Assembly (NCBI GenBank): GCA_963977495.1
Contig: CAXBOT010000001.1
Span: 868,001 to 932,000, forward strand
Origin: UBA1672 sp963977495
GTDB taxonomy: Bacteria > Pseudomonadota > Alphaproteobacteria > Micavibrionales > Micavibrionaceae
Direction of reading: 5' to 3'
Length of the DNA stretch: 64,000 nt
This document shows positions 23,135 to 32,336 of this stretch, piece after piece. The notes under the pieces are model-generated. The model made no database searches and was not told the DNA's origin. It was given only the letters and a program-made list of their open reading frames with translations. The position numbers and the translations under genes are program-made. Each line of letters begins with the position of its first letter. The stretch's first letter is position 1.

Positions 23135-24592
23135 TTAAGACGCTTTTTTCTTCGCAGGCGCTTTTTTAGCCGGAGCTTTTTTAGCCTTAGGCTTTTCATC
23201 CTTTGATTTTTCGTCTTTTTTATCGCCGGTTTCTTTTTTCGCCGCTGCCTTTTTCTTGGCGGGCTTTTTCTTTGGCGTAAGATCTTCTTCGGCTGTCAAT
23301 TCTTCGACTGTTACGTCCTTGTCCTTAACATCAGCAAGCTCAATAATGAAATCAACGACCTTGTCTTCATATAAAGGAGCACGCAAAGATTCCAGCGCAT
23401 CACGATTCTTGGCGAAGTAATCAAACACTTCTTTTTCCTGACCGGGATATTTTTGCGCTTCGGTAATAACCGCTTTTTGCAATTCCGCATCAGCAATTTG
23501 AATGTTGTTCTCTTTACCAATTTCCGCAAGAACCAACCCAAGGCGCACGCGGCGCTCGGCGATGTCTTGCAATTCGCTTTTCTCATCTTCGCTCGGCTCT
23601 TCTTTAACGCCGCGCTGTTGATTGTCCATTTTCACTTGATTCATAATGTTATCAAATTCCAACGCCTTCATGCCTTGTGGAATGTCAAAGTCATGTGCTT
23701 CATCCAACTGATCCAGCAAGTCCTTTTTCAATCTTAGACGGCTATGCGCGTTAAATTCTTGATTGCTTTGGTCTTCAACGGCCTTACGCAACGCCTTTAC
23801 ATCGTCCATACCCAAAGATTGTGCGAATTCGTCATCAATCTTTGCCTGAACAGTTTCGTGGATTGCGTGGATGGTCACATCAAAGATTGCATCGCGCCCG
23901 GCAAGCTCTGCCGCGCCATATTCTTCAGGGAAAGCAACCTTAACTTCGACATCGTCACCGGCTTTTTTGCCGATCAACTGATCTTCAAAGCCCGGAATAA
24001 ACTGGCCTGCACCAAGCTCAAGGTGGTGACCTTCAGCGGCCATGCCCGGATGTTCAACATTATCGTCCGCAGTGCGGCCTTTGAAATCCATGACGACTGT
24101 ATCACCTGATTTTGTTGCGCGCTTGCCTTCAATCGGCTTCGTGCTCTTACGCATTGCCGCGATACGCTCCAATGATTCATCAATAGCTTTATCATCGGCC
24201 TTAGCAACCAAACGCGTTAGTTTAAAGCCCTTATAATCTTTCACTTTTATTTTTGGCAAAACTTCAATCGCCATTGTAAAAACAAGGTCTTTGCCTTCAT
24301 CAAAGGATGTCACTTCAATCTTTGGCTGTAATGCGGGTGTGATGTCTTGCTCTTCCAACGCTTTTTGTGATGTTTCATTCACAGCGGATTCCAAAACTTC
24401 GCCCATAACGGCCTTGCCGTATTTTTGTTTCATCAACGCAAGAGGCACTTTTCCGGGACGAAAGCCGGGCATTTTGATTGTTTTGCTAACTTCGTTAAGT
24501 CTTACATCGACGCGCTTGGCGATTTCGCCAGCATCGACTGTAATTTCCAACTCGTGATTTAAACCATCTTGCTTAAGTTGCTTTACTTGCAT
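23135..24592 (-). CDS. tig: Trigger factor with a long lysine/alanine-rich tail
   Basis: Ribosome-bound chaperone and peptidyl-prolyl isomerase. The N-terminal ribosome-binding domain has the signature GFRPGKVPLALM; the FKBP-like domain is at about 155-245 and the C-terminal helical domain follows. Length is 485 residues, longer than usual: the last about 50 residues are a low-complexity tail of lysine, alanine and proline (PAKKKAAAKK, KAPAKKAPAKKKAS) like bacterial histone-H1-type tails. The rest is standard. It is the first gene of the tig-clpP group. Confidence 0.95.
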   Translation of the reverse strand: MQVKQLKQDGLNHELEITVDAGEIAKRVDVRLNEVSKTIKMPGFRPGKVPLALMKQKYGKAVMGEVLESAVNETSQKALEEQDITPALQPKIEVTSFDEGKDLVFTMAIEVLPKIKVKDYKGFKLTRLVAKADDKAIDESLERIAAMRKSTKPIEGKRATKSGDTVVMDFKGRTADDNVEHPGMAAEGHHLELGAGQFIPGFEDQLIGKKAGDDVEVKVAFPEEYGAAELAGRDAIFDVTIHAIHETVQAKIDDEFAQSLGMDDVKALRKAVEDQSNQEFNAHSRLRLKKDLLDQLDEAHDFDIPQGMKALEFDNIMNQVKMDNQQRGVKEEPSEDEKSELQDIAERRVRLGLVLAEIGKENNIQIADAELQKAVITEAQKYPGQEKEVFDYFAKNRDALESLRAPLYEDKVVDFIIELADVKDKDVTVEELTAEEDLTPKKKPAKKKAAAKKETGDKKDEKSKDEKPKAKKAPAKKAPAKKKAS

Positions 24593-24644
24593 TGCTCTTA
24601 TCTTCTCTTTGTTACGTCATCATTATTGTCACGATATTTAATGT

Positions 24645-24673
24645 AAAAAAAAAGCCGTTTCGCGCGGCTTTTT
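24645..24673. terminator. Two-way rho-independent terminator downstream of tRNA-Leu
   Basis: AAAAGCCG and CGGCTTTT (24650-24657 and 24665-24672) form a stem with a 7-base loop. The minus strand runs on into a long T tract, so it ends the tRNA-Leu transcript just before the tig gene. Confidence 0.85.
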
Positions 24674-24681
24674 AATTTTAA

Positions 24682-24767
24682 TGGTGCGGGTGAAGGGACT
24701 TGAACCCCCACGTCCGATGGACACCAGAACCTAAATCTGGCGCGTCTACCAATTTCGCCACACCCGC
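24682..24767 (-). tRNA. tRNA-Leu (TAG)
   Basis: Long-variable-arm tRNA of 86 bases including CCA. Acceptor GCGGGTG pairs with CACCCGC, the anticodon stem-loop CCAGA-TTTAGGT-TCTGG gives TAG (leucine), and the T loop is TTCAAGT. Identity is clear. Confidence 0.95.
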
Positions 24768-24811
24768 ACAGGTGCGTAAACGCGTTCTCACGCGAACTTG
24801 ATTGCGGCTTT

Positions 24812-25039
24812 TTACCCTACTTTTTTCACGATTCCAAGTATTTCTTTTAAAACATTCATAATATTTTCGGCAATATCCAATGCAACCAGTCCAATACCTA
24901 TGATTTCAGGGGCGTTCAACCACTGTTTCAGCCCCTCTTTAAACCACAAACAACGCCTTTGAGACCGCGTGTGCAATGGATTATAAGTCGCGCCTGTTAT
25001 CACACGGGACACTTTAAGGACGAAGCGCGGGGGCTTCAA
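24812..25039 (-). CDS. Possible small protein between tRNA-Leu and tRNA-His
   Basis: A 75-residue frame (MKPPRFVLKVSRVITGATYN at the start). It is basic in the first half, with a hydrophobic second half (IIGIGLVALDIAENIMNVLK) that could be an amphipathic or membrane helix. No clear ribosome binding site is seen upstream and I recognise no family. It fills most of the 423-base gap between two tRNA genes, where nothing else is visible apart from a tRNA-His fragment. It may be chance. Confidence 0.3.
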   Translation of the reverse strand: MKPPRFVLKVSRVITGATYNPLHTRSQRRCLWFKEGLKQWLNAPEIIGIGLVALDIAENIMNVLKEILGIVKKVG

Positions 25040-25061
25040 ATCAAATATGATGCATATTTTA

Positions 25062-25100
25062 AAGGGGGAAAATGGGGCAACCGACGGGACTTGAACCCTT
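25062..25100 (-). repeat. Copy of the tRNA-His 3' end
   Basis: About 38 bases here repeat, with very few differences, the stretch 25181-25219 that covers the 3' end of tRNA-His and its flank: GGGGGAAAATGGGGC, then ACCGACGGGACTTGAACCC. The rest of the tRNA is missing, so it cannot form a tRNA. Short hairpins (25099-25115 with TTTTCGC/GCGAAAA; 25137-25155 with GCTGCAT/ATGCAGC) lie between the copies. Confidence 0.8.
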
Positions 25101-25190
25101 TTCGCTGTGCGAAAACTTTTTAAAAGACGCGGGTGGGCTGCATATCAAATGCAGCAGCCATTTTAAAGATAACTTACTCTAGGGGGAAAA

Positions 25191-25267
25191 TGGGGCGACC
25201 GACGGGACTTGAACCCGCGACGTCTCGGATCACAACCGAGTGTTCTACCAACTGAACTACGACCGCC
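25191..25267 (-). tRNA. tRNA-His (GTG)
   Basis: 77 bases with the extra G at -1 opposite C73, which marks histidine tRNAs. Anticodon stem-loop CTCGG-TTGTGAT-CCGAG gives GTG; T loop TTCAAGT; encoded CCA at 25191-25193. It is transcribed away from glnA. Confidence 0.95.
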
Positions 25268-25421
25268 ACAAAATTGAGTATCAATGTCTATAATATATAA
25301 GATCAGAAGGTCAAGGGTATAATCACATAATCGCGCGAGAATTCTCTTATCAATCATTCTTGTCGGAATGCTTTCTCCATGCTAAAACTGGCACATCGCT
25401 TTCCAAGATAAGGGTTTTTTC

Positions 25422-26852
25422 GTGAGCAAATACAAACTTTCCTTTAAGTCCCCAGCCGATATTTTAAAATATGTTGACGATCAGGGCGTGCAGTTTATTG
25501 ATTTTAATTTCACGGATATCCGCGGAAAATGGCACCATACCGCCCAACATATCAGCACCTTTGACAAAAGCTTGATTGAAGGCGGCATTACCTTTGACGG
25601 ATCATCTATCGCCGGATGGCAGGACATACACCAATCGGACATGTTGCTCAAACCCGACATTAGCCGCGTGACCTATGACCCGTTTGCCGCGCAAAAAACC
25701 ATAAAGGTCTTTTGTGATGTTTATGACCCGACAACGAACGCGCCCTACCCGCTTGACCCGCGATCTGTTGCGAAAGCCGCGCAGAATTACCTGAAAAAGT
25801 CAGGCCTTGGCGATACTACTTATTTCGGGCCGGAGCCTGAATTCTTTATTTTTGATGACGTTAAGGTCACAACCGAATCCAACACCGTGTCCTATCAACT
25901 GGACGGTGAAGAAGGCCCTTATAACAAGGGGCGCGACTATCCCACGGGCAATATGGGGCATCGCCCCGCTGTCAAGGGTGGCTACTTCCCCGAAAGCCCC
26001 GTGGATAGCCTGTCCGATATTCGCGCAGAAATGCTCAGCGTTGTTGAGAGCATGGGCGTGAGCGTTGAAAAACATCACCATGAGGTTGCCCCAAGCCAGT
26101 GCGAACTCGGTATTAAATTTGCCTCTTTATTAGAATCCGCCGATAACGTGCAGCTCTATAAACATGCCGTTCATAACGTCGCGCACAGCTATGGCAAGAC
26201 GGCGACCTTCATGCCCAAGCCGATCAATGGCGATAACGGGTCAGGCATGCATGTACATCAATCCATCTGGAAATCGGGTAAGCCGGTATTTTCAGGTAAG
26301 CAATATGCGGATTTATCGGAAGATGCGCTTTACTATATTGGGGGTATTTTAAAACATGCCCGCGCATTGAACGCCTTTACCAACCCGACGACAAACAGTT
26401 ACAAACGCCTCATTCCGGGTTTTGAAGCGCCCGTCTTGCTCGCCTATTCCGCGCGCAACAGATCTGCCGCATGCCGCATCCCTTACGCGAACAGCCCGTC
26501 AGGTCGCCGTATCGAAGTGCGCTTCCCCGATCCGCTCTCCAACCCATATTTTGCATTTTCGGCTCTGTTGATGGCCGGTCTTGATGGTATTGAGAACAAA
26601 ATCCACCCGGGCAATGCCATGGATAAGAATCTTTACACCTTACCCAAAGAGGAAAGCGATGCGATCCCGCATGTCTGTAGCTCTCTGCGTCAGGCTTTGG
26701 ATGCACTTCAGGGCGATCACGAATTTCTATTGAAAGGTGACGTATTCACCAAGCCGTTGATCGATTCCTTTATCGCACTCAAAACCGCAGAGATAGAGCG
26801 CTATGAAACGACCACGCACCCTGTGGAAGTTGATATGTATTATTCAGGATAA
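25422..26852 (+). CDS. glnA: Glutamine synthetase type I
   Basis: Makes glutamine from glutamate and ammonia with ATP. 476 residues, starting at GTG (25422) with AAGATAAGGG just upstream. The family signatures are present: DGSSIAGW in the N-terminal domain, FGPEPEFFIFDD, the ATP-site NGDNGSGMHVHQS, and NPTTNSYKRLIPGFEAPV. The adenylylation-site tyrosine is present in DKNLYTLPKEE, so GlnE-type control is likely. The usual partner glnB is not upstream; a tRNA-His gene pointing the other way is. Confidence 0.96.
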   Translation: MSKYKLSFKSPADILKYVDDQGVQFIDFNFTDIRGKWHHTAQHISTFDKSLIEGGITFDGSSIAGWQDIHQSDMLLKPDISRVTYDPFAAQKTIKVFCDVYDPTTNAPYPLDPRSVAKAAQNYLKKSGLGDTTYFGPEPEFFIFDDVKVTTESNTVSYQLDGEEGPYNKGRDYPTGNMGHRPAVKGGYFPESPVDSLSDIRAEMLSVVESMGVSVEKHHHEVAPSQCELGIKFASLLESADNVQLYKHAVHNVAHSYGKTATFMPKPINGDNGSGMHVHQSIWKSGKPVFSGKQYADLSEDALYYIGGILKHARALNAFTNPTTNSYKRLIPGFEAPVLLAYSARNRSAACRIPYANSPSGRRIEVRFPDPLSNPYFAFSALLMAGLDGIENKIHPGNAMDKNLYTLPKEESDAIPHVCSSLRQALDALQGDHEFLLKGDVFTKPLIDSFIALKTAEIERYETTTHPVEVDMYYSG

Positions 26853-26938
26853 GAAATAAGACGCAGACTCTTCGTCGACAAGAATCGGCTGGCTGTTTAT
26901 TTTTAAAATGAACCCCAGCCGTTCAATAACCTCAACAA

Positions 26939-28141
26939 TCAGTCTCTTTCCAAAAATGCGCCAACCATCGGCTTAAACTCAGCAAGCATAAGCTTGTAGT
27001 TCTGGCTGTTATCCGCCCATGTCGCGAAAGATTCATTCCGTGACGGTGTTAGCAGCATGATGAAATAATAGTAATTCCCGCCAACCAGTACCGTGAACCA
27101 AAACTCGTATTCGCTTAAGTTATCGGCACTATCAATACCCTTGTAAACTTCGGTCAGGCCGAAATCGATATTATCGGCATATTTGAAATCGTAATTTTCT
27201 TTCAATTTTTCACCAACCAACATCCCTTCGGATTCGATTTTCTTCTTATAATCGTTAATCTCCTCGACCAACGTATTCTTCACAGCCGACGATACCACCG
27301 TAACATCAAGCTTCCCTTCCGTCGTACTGGAGGCAACCGATCCTGCGGGGCCTGCGACCTCTTTCATGTTCAACAACGTCACATCAAGACGGTCAACATT
27401 ACGAACGGGCTTTGCGTATACTCTCCAGTTCGGGGGGTATTTAAATTCTGCAATATCAAGGAAACGATAAGACACCATAGAATCAAAGACGCGCTCTTTT
27501 TTATTTGTCAAATTGAAGGAGGATAATACCATAGCCTGCATCACGGCTTGTTCTTGAATGTAATGAATGGGCACATAATATTTGACCATAATCACCTTCG
27601 CACCATTAATCATCACAAGCGTCCTGAGGTAATAAGAATAATCTTTTTCCATCACCACCATCAGGGATTCAACTTTATCGACGTTATGTGTGATAAACCC
27701 TTCGGTCGTATAACCCGATTCCAGAATATAACGGATATACCATTGCTCGGCAGTCAGGTTCCCCTCCATGTTCAAGCCTTGAACTTCAATGCGGCTACGC
27801 CCTGCAATGGTCGGCTTACCAAGGAAAGAGTTCAACTCAAGAAACAGCTTCTCACTCAAAACAGAGTTACTGGAACTTCTATCAACGCCATCTTCCCATG
27901 TTTTATCAATGCGCATGCTATAGGCGAGGGATTCGTCGCCATATGGCTCTTTCTCAACAGGCTTCGTAACCTCAAGAAATTCTTCATCCGTCAGCAGTTT
28001 GAGTTTAGGCATCGGCTTTTTAAACCGCTCAAAAATATCCTGCGACCTCCCCTGTGCGTTTGCCTGAGAAGGCAATAATCCGAAAAAGATAGCGCTAAAA
28101 AGGAGTAGAAAATTCAAAAATACCAATCTTCTTGTATGCAT
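26939..28141 (-). CDS. Secreted or periplasmic protein of unknown function
   Basis: 400 residues. The start at 28141 gives a clear signal peptide (RRLVFLNFLLLFSAIFFGLL, then PSQANAQ), and AAGGGGC lies 5 bases before the ATG; the frame is open further upstream but without merit. The mature part is polar, about 60% predicted strand by eye, with no motif I can name. It lies between glnA (convergent) and parE (divergent), with its own promoter region, and looks like an envelope protein of a narrow lineage. Confidence 0.7.
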   Translation of the reverse strand: MHTRRLVFLNFLLLFSAIFFGLLPSQANAQGRSQDIFERFKKPMPKLKLLTDEEFLEVTKPVEKEPYGDESLAYSMRIDKTWEDGVDRSSSNSVLSEKLFLELNSFLGKPTIAGRSRIEVQGLNMEGNLTAEQWYIRYILESGYTTEGFITHNVDKVESLMVVMEKDYSYYLRTLVMINGAKVIMVKYYVPIHYIQEQAVMQAMVLSSFNLTNKKERVFDSMVSYRFLDIAEFKYPPNWRVYAKPVRNVDRLDVTLLNMKEVAGPAGSVASSTTEGKLDVTVVSSAVKNTLVEEINDYKKKIESEGMLVGEKLKENYDFKYADNIDFGLTEVYKGIDSADNLSEYEFWFTVLVGGNYYYFIMLLTPSRNESFATWADNSQNYKLMLAEFKPMVGAFLERD

Positions 28142-28337
28142 AATGCCCCTTGCTTTATAAAAATAATATGTTCGATATGCGCGGAAATCGAGATGTAATA
28201 TAGTACCCCCCATTTGGGGAGGGAAACAAGTTTTGTTTGTCTTTTTTCCAAAAACATATTGATTCTATAGGTGCATAACATTAAGGATTATGCGCGTTCC
28301 GTATTTATTTTGGCTCGAAAAAGGATTATCATTCCCC

Positions 28338-30332
28338 ATGTCCGATTATGATGAAACCTCCATTGAAGTTCTCGAAGGGCTTGAGCCCGTTAGAATGCGC
28401 CCCGGTATGTATATCGGCGGCACGGATGAGCGCGCCTATCACCACCTTGTTGGTGAAATCATTGATAACTCAATGGATGAAGCCGTCGCGGGATATGCTG
28501 ACTGGATCGAATTTGCCCTCGATAAAGGCAATATCGTCACCATTCGCGATAACGGGCGCGGTATTCCGGTAAAGCCCCACAAAAAATTCCCCGATAAATC
28601 CGCGCTGGAAGTCATTATGACGATGCTCCATGCCGGCGGTAAATTCGATAACAAAGCCTATCAAACATCAGGCGGACTTCACGGTGTTGGTATTTCCGTG
28701 GTCAACGCCCTGTCCGATGATATGTGGGTTGAGGTTGCGCGCGATAAACAGCTCTATAAACAAAGCTTCTCACGCGGCATCCCTGTTACAAAGCTTGAGG
28801 AACTCGGCCCTGTTCATAACCGCAGAGGCACAACCGTTTGTTTCCACCCTGATCCCGAAATATTCGGCGATAAGATCGGTTTTAAACCCGCATGGTTATT
28901 TCAGATTCTGCGCTCTAAGGCGTTTTTATTCTCTGGCGTTGAAATCCGCTGGAAATGCGACCCCGACCTGATCAAGCCCGAAAGCAAAATCCCGCCTGAG
29001 GCCGTATTCAAATTCCCGAACGGATTACTGGATTACCTCGAAGCCACATTAAAGGACAAACCAACCGTTGCTGTGAACGCTTTTCATGGCAATGTGAAAC
29101 TGCCCGATGATGCAGGGCGCGTTGAGTTTGCTGTGCAGTGGTTGGAACATGGCGATGGTTTTATACATTCCTATTGTAACACTGTGCCAACACCATCTGG
29201 CGGAACCCATGAAACCGGCCTGCGCAACGCGCTGTCCAAGGGTTTGCGCTCTTATGGTGATATGACAGGCCAAAAGAAAACCTCTTTGATTACAGCCGAT
29301 GACATCATGTCCGGCGCGACGGTGTTATTATCCGTCTTCATTACAAACCCGCAATTCCAAGGGCAAACCAAAGAAAGATTGGTCAATAACGAAGTATCAA
29401 AACTGGTTGATACCGCCGTTAAAGATTATTTCGACCTCTGGCTTTCAAAAGACCCGACATCCAGCACAAAGCTGCTCAATGCCATCGTCGATAAGGCCGA
29501 AGACCGCCTAAGACGTAAGGAAGACCGCGCAACAGCACGTAAAAGTGCCACACGTAAATTGCGCCTGCCCGGTAAATTGGCAGATTGTAGCCGCACCGAT
29601 GCTAACGACACCGAATTGTTCATCGTTGAGGGTGACAGTGCGGGCGGCTCTGCAAAACAGGGGCGCAACCGTGAAACGCAGGCGATTTTGCCTTTGCGCG
29701 GAAAAATCCTGAACGTGGTGAGTGCGTCTAAGGACAAGATTCGCGCCAATCAGGAAATTCAGGATCTCATCCAAGCGCTGGGCTGCGGCTCCGGGGCGGA
29801 CTTTGATCTTGAAAAGCTCCGCTATGAGCGCGTAATCATTATGACCGATGCGGATGTTGATGGCGCGCATATTGCGGCCTTGCTGGTCACATTCTTCTAT
29901 ACCCAAATGAAAAACCTGATTGAAACAGGTCACCTCTTTATCGCGCAACCGCCACTATACAGGCTGGTCAGCGGTACATTAAGCGCCTATGCCCGTGATG
30001 ATGAGCATAAAGAAGAGCTTATGCAAACCACCTTTAAGGGAAAAACCAAAGTCGATGTCAGTCGCTTTAAGGGTCTCGGTGAAATGCCCGCCGCGCAGCT
30101 CAAAGAAACAACAATGAATCCGAAATCACGCGTGTTACTGCGCGTAACCCTGCCCGATGCGATGGCCGCCCTTGGGATCAATCCTGATGAAATCACGGAT
30201 GAGGACGATATTTTACCAACAAATACCGACGACGTTGATGATTTGGTGAAACGGCTTATGGGTAAAGATGCCGAAGCGCGCTATCGTTTCATCCAAGACA
30301 ATGCCGAATTTGTCGAAGATATTGACGTGTGA
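28338..30332 (+). CDS. parE: DNA topoisomerase IV subunit B
   Basis: GHKL ATPase subunit of topoisomerase IV, which unlinks daughter chromosomes with ParC. ATP-site motifs: EIIDNSMDEAVAG, IRDNGRGIPV and TSGGLHGVGISVVNAL. The TOPRIM part has ELFIVEGDSAGGSAKQGR and IIMTDADVDGAHI. The C-terminus RYRFIQDNAEFVEDIDV is typical of ParE rather than GyrB, as is the absence of the GyrB insert. The start at 28338 (MSDYDETSIEVLEGLEPVRM) agrees with alphaproteobacterial ParE; an upstream ATG at 28290 also has an AAGGA and cannot be excluded. Confidence 0.94.
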   Translation: MSDYDETSIEVLEGLEPVRMRPGMYIGGTDERAYHHLVGEIIDNSMDEAVAGYADWIEFALDKGNIVTIRDNGRGIPVKPHKKFPDKSALEVIMTMLHAGGKFDNKAYQTSGGLHGVGISVVNALSDDMWVEVARDKQLYKQSFSRGIPVTKLEELGPVHNRRGTTVCFHPDPEIFGDKIGFKPAWLFQILRSKAFLFSGVEIRWKCDPDLIKPESKIPPEAVFKFPNGLLDYLEATLKDKPTVAVNAFHGNVKLPDDAGRVEFAVQWLEHGDGFIHSYCNTVPTPSGGTHETGLRNALSKGLRSYGDMTGQKKTSLITADDIMSGATVLLSVFITNPQFQGQTKERLVNNEVSKLVDTAVKDYFDLWLSKDPTSSTKLLNAIVDKAEDRLRRKEDRATARKSATRKLRLPGKLADCSRTDANDTELFIVEGDSAGGSAKQGRNRETQAILPLRGKILNVVSASKDKIRANQEIQDLIQALGCGSGADFDLEKLRYERVIIMTDADVDGAHIAALLVTFFYTQMKNLIETGHLFIAQPPLYRLVSGTLSAYARDDEHKEELMQTTFKGKTKVDVSRFKGLGEMPAAQLKETTMNPKSRVLLRVTLPDAMAALGINPDEITDEDDILPTNTDDVDDLVKRLMGKDAEARYRFIQDNAEFVEDIDV

Positions 30333-30348
30333 TAGTCCGAAACAAACC

Positions 30349-32334
30349 ATGAGACAGATCGTACTTATTTTCCTTGCCCTGTGTTCTGTTGCCGTCATCG
30401 GTGGCATGTCCTATGCGTATTTTGTATACATCCCCCAAAAGGTCGAAGAGAAAATAATCGGAAGCTTTAACCGCTTTGGGTTTGAAAAACTGGCCTATGG
30501 CACACTGACACATAAACGCGGGCAGATCATCCTGTCTGATATTGCCCTTGATAGCGATAAATTCAGCACCATCGAACAAATGAACATTCAGTTTTCTTTG
30601 TTTAAATTCCTGATTGATCCGTATTCCGCGCAAAACATCACCGTCCACGGGCTAAAGCTCACGGGCGAGCTCTCTGATAATCTCGACATCCGTATTGCGG
30701 GCTGGGAAAACAGCAAAGAAATTATCCAGAACCTTCAAAACTTCCCCGCAGGAACGATCACCTTTGATGATGCTTCTATTGATTTATTGACCGACGATTT
30801 TGGCGGCATCAACGTCAAATATAATGCGCTGGTCGACATGGAAAAAACAGGCGGCATTCGGTTCAAGGCCAATGTCACGAGCACACAAAGAAAGCTGGCC
30901 TTTTCTGCCAAAATTGATGGCAAAATGAGCCCCGACAGCACCATATCCCTTGATGCGGATGCCAGTGACATCACAATAGCACTACCACAATTCAATGTAC
31001 GGCGCGGCGTGGGAAAACTGCACACGCAATACGCCATAAACGGCGAGCATCCGGCTCTGGCCATTACTGGGGATTTGCAAATCGCCTCCCTAAATTGGCA
31101 CGCCCTGCCCTTGCGCAATATTCACGCGATCATAGAGCGCAAAGCCGCCGATGATTACACCATTGATATGGATGGCACGACCTTTGGCAGAAAAGCCATT
31201 AAATGGAAAACGTCCCTGAAACCCGATAACAACACCATTCTGTCAGAAACATTGATTACGCCCGAGCGCATAAGCGATCTTCGGGATTTCTTGAAAGAGC
31301 AAACAAAACTCACATTAAAGGCCGATATCCCCGAATCTTTCCTCCATCTGGCGCAGCCCGTCCTCACGATAAAAAACACACTCAGCGCGGCGCCCTTCAA
31401 AACCGAAGGCGTGTTAAAACTCACCCTAAAAAAACCTGACCTGCATTTAACGGCTGATTACAGATCAGATGCAAAATCAGACAATATCCTTGGCACCATA
31501 AAACTGGATAAAACCACGATTAAACCCTCTATCGCCGAAGATCAGGATAAAACCTATTTCGATGTGTCCTCATTCGGGGAATTCACCCTTAAGAATTACG
31601 CCACCGCGCCGCAAGTGGACTGGTTTATTCATACCGACATTCTAAACGGCATGCTCGACTTTGATGCTTTGGCGATCAAAGGTATTCACGGCTCTGTTTT
31701 TGTCGGGGGTAATAAGCAGAAGAAACCCACGACAAAAACCCTGCCCTTTACGCTGCCGCTTAAATCCGGCATCGCGCAACGCGGAACGCTGGACATCAAT
31801 TTAAATGATGCGGACAAACCGATATTAAACGCATTGCGCCTTAAAATATATAACGGCGAAATTCTAACAGATTTCCCGATTATCAAAGATGGAAAGATCG
31901 AAAAGAAAAACAAGCTGACGCTCACAGATATCAATATTTCAAAATTGATTCACGATGCCGGTTTTAACAATATTGATGTCAGCGGCGTTGTCGGCGGTAT
32001 TATTCCGTTTGAGGCAAAAGACGGCGGCATCCATGTTAATGGCGGCATCTTACAAAGCCAAAATACGGGCGTTCTGAAACTACCCGATGATATCATTATG
32101 GGGCTTTTCCCCGGCAACACGCCTAAAATGATTGCCATTCGCGCCGCGTTGCAGAATTATCACTATGAATATTTTGAGGTGCGTTTTGACGGTGATTTGA
32201 ATGACCGCGTCATGATGACCTTGAATTCCAGAGGGATAAACCCTGATCTGAAAACCAAAGACCCTGTGGATTTAAACCTTCAGATCGAAACACAGATATC
32301 TCTTCTATTTCAAAATCTTATGAAAAAACCTTAA
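30349..32334 (+). CDS. YdbH-type AsmA-like envelope protein
   Basis: 661 residues with an N-terminal membrane anchor (IVLIFLALCSVAVIGGMSYA) followed by a long beta-rich periplasmic part. The end region with SGVVGGIIPFEAKDGGIHVN and GGILQSQNTGVLKL matches the conserved C-terminal region of YdbH proteins (the so-called dicarboxylate transport domain). Relatives are thought to form bridges that carry phospholipids between the inner and outer membrane. The start at 30349, 17 bases after the parE stop, is chosen because it opens directly into the anchor. It is probably cotranscribed with parE. Confidence 0.75.
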   Translation: MRQIVLIFLALCSVAVIGGMSYAYFVYIPQKVEEKIIGSFNRFGFEKLAYGTLTHKRGQIILSDIALDSDKFSTIEQMNIQFSLFKFLIDPYSAQNITVHGLKLTGELSDNLDIRIAGWENSKEIIQNLQNFPAGTITFDDASIDLLTDDFGGINVKYNALVDMEKTGGIRFKANVTSTQRKLAFSAKIDGKMSPDSTISLDADASDITIALPQFNVRRGVGKLHTQYAINGEHPALAITGDLQIASLNWHALPLRNIHAIIERKAADDYTIDMDGTTFGRKAIKWKTSLKPDNNTILSETLITPERISDLRDFLKEQTKLTLKADIPESFLHLAQPVLTIKNTLSAAPFKTEGVLKLTLKKPDLHLTADYRSDAKSDNILGTIKLDKTTIKPSIAEDQDKTYFDVSSFGEFTLKNYATAPQVDWFIHTDILNGMLDFDALAIKGIHGSVFVGGNKQKKPTTKTLPFTLPLKSGIAQRGTLDINLNDADKPILNALRLKIYNGEILTDFPIIKDGKIEKKNKLTLTDINISKLIHDAGFNNIDVSGVVGGIIPFEAKDGGIHVNGGILQSQNTGVLKLPDDIIMGLFPGNTPKMIAIRAALQNYHYEYFEVRFDGDLNDRVMMTLNSRGINPDLKTKDPVDLNLQIETQISLLFQNLMKKP

Positions 32335-32336
32335 GA

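Noticed and set aside
25389..25403. Sigma-54-like promoter (TGGCAC, 5 bases, TTTC) before glnA
   Set aside because: The second element lacks the GC pair, and the predicted transcript start would lie downstream of the ribosome binding site, only about 8 bases before the GTG.
26889..26921. CGGCTGG/CCAGCCG inverted repeat between glnA and the convergent secreted protein as a terminator
   Set aside because: The loop is about 19 bases and no T run follows the stem; too weak to list.
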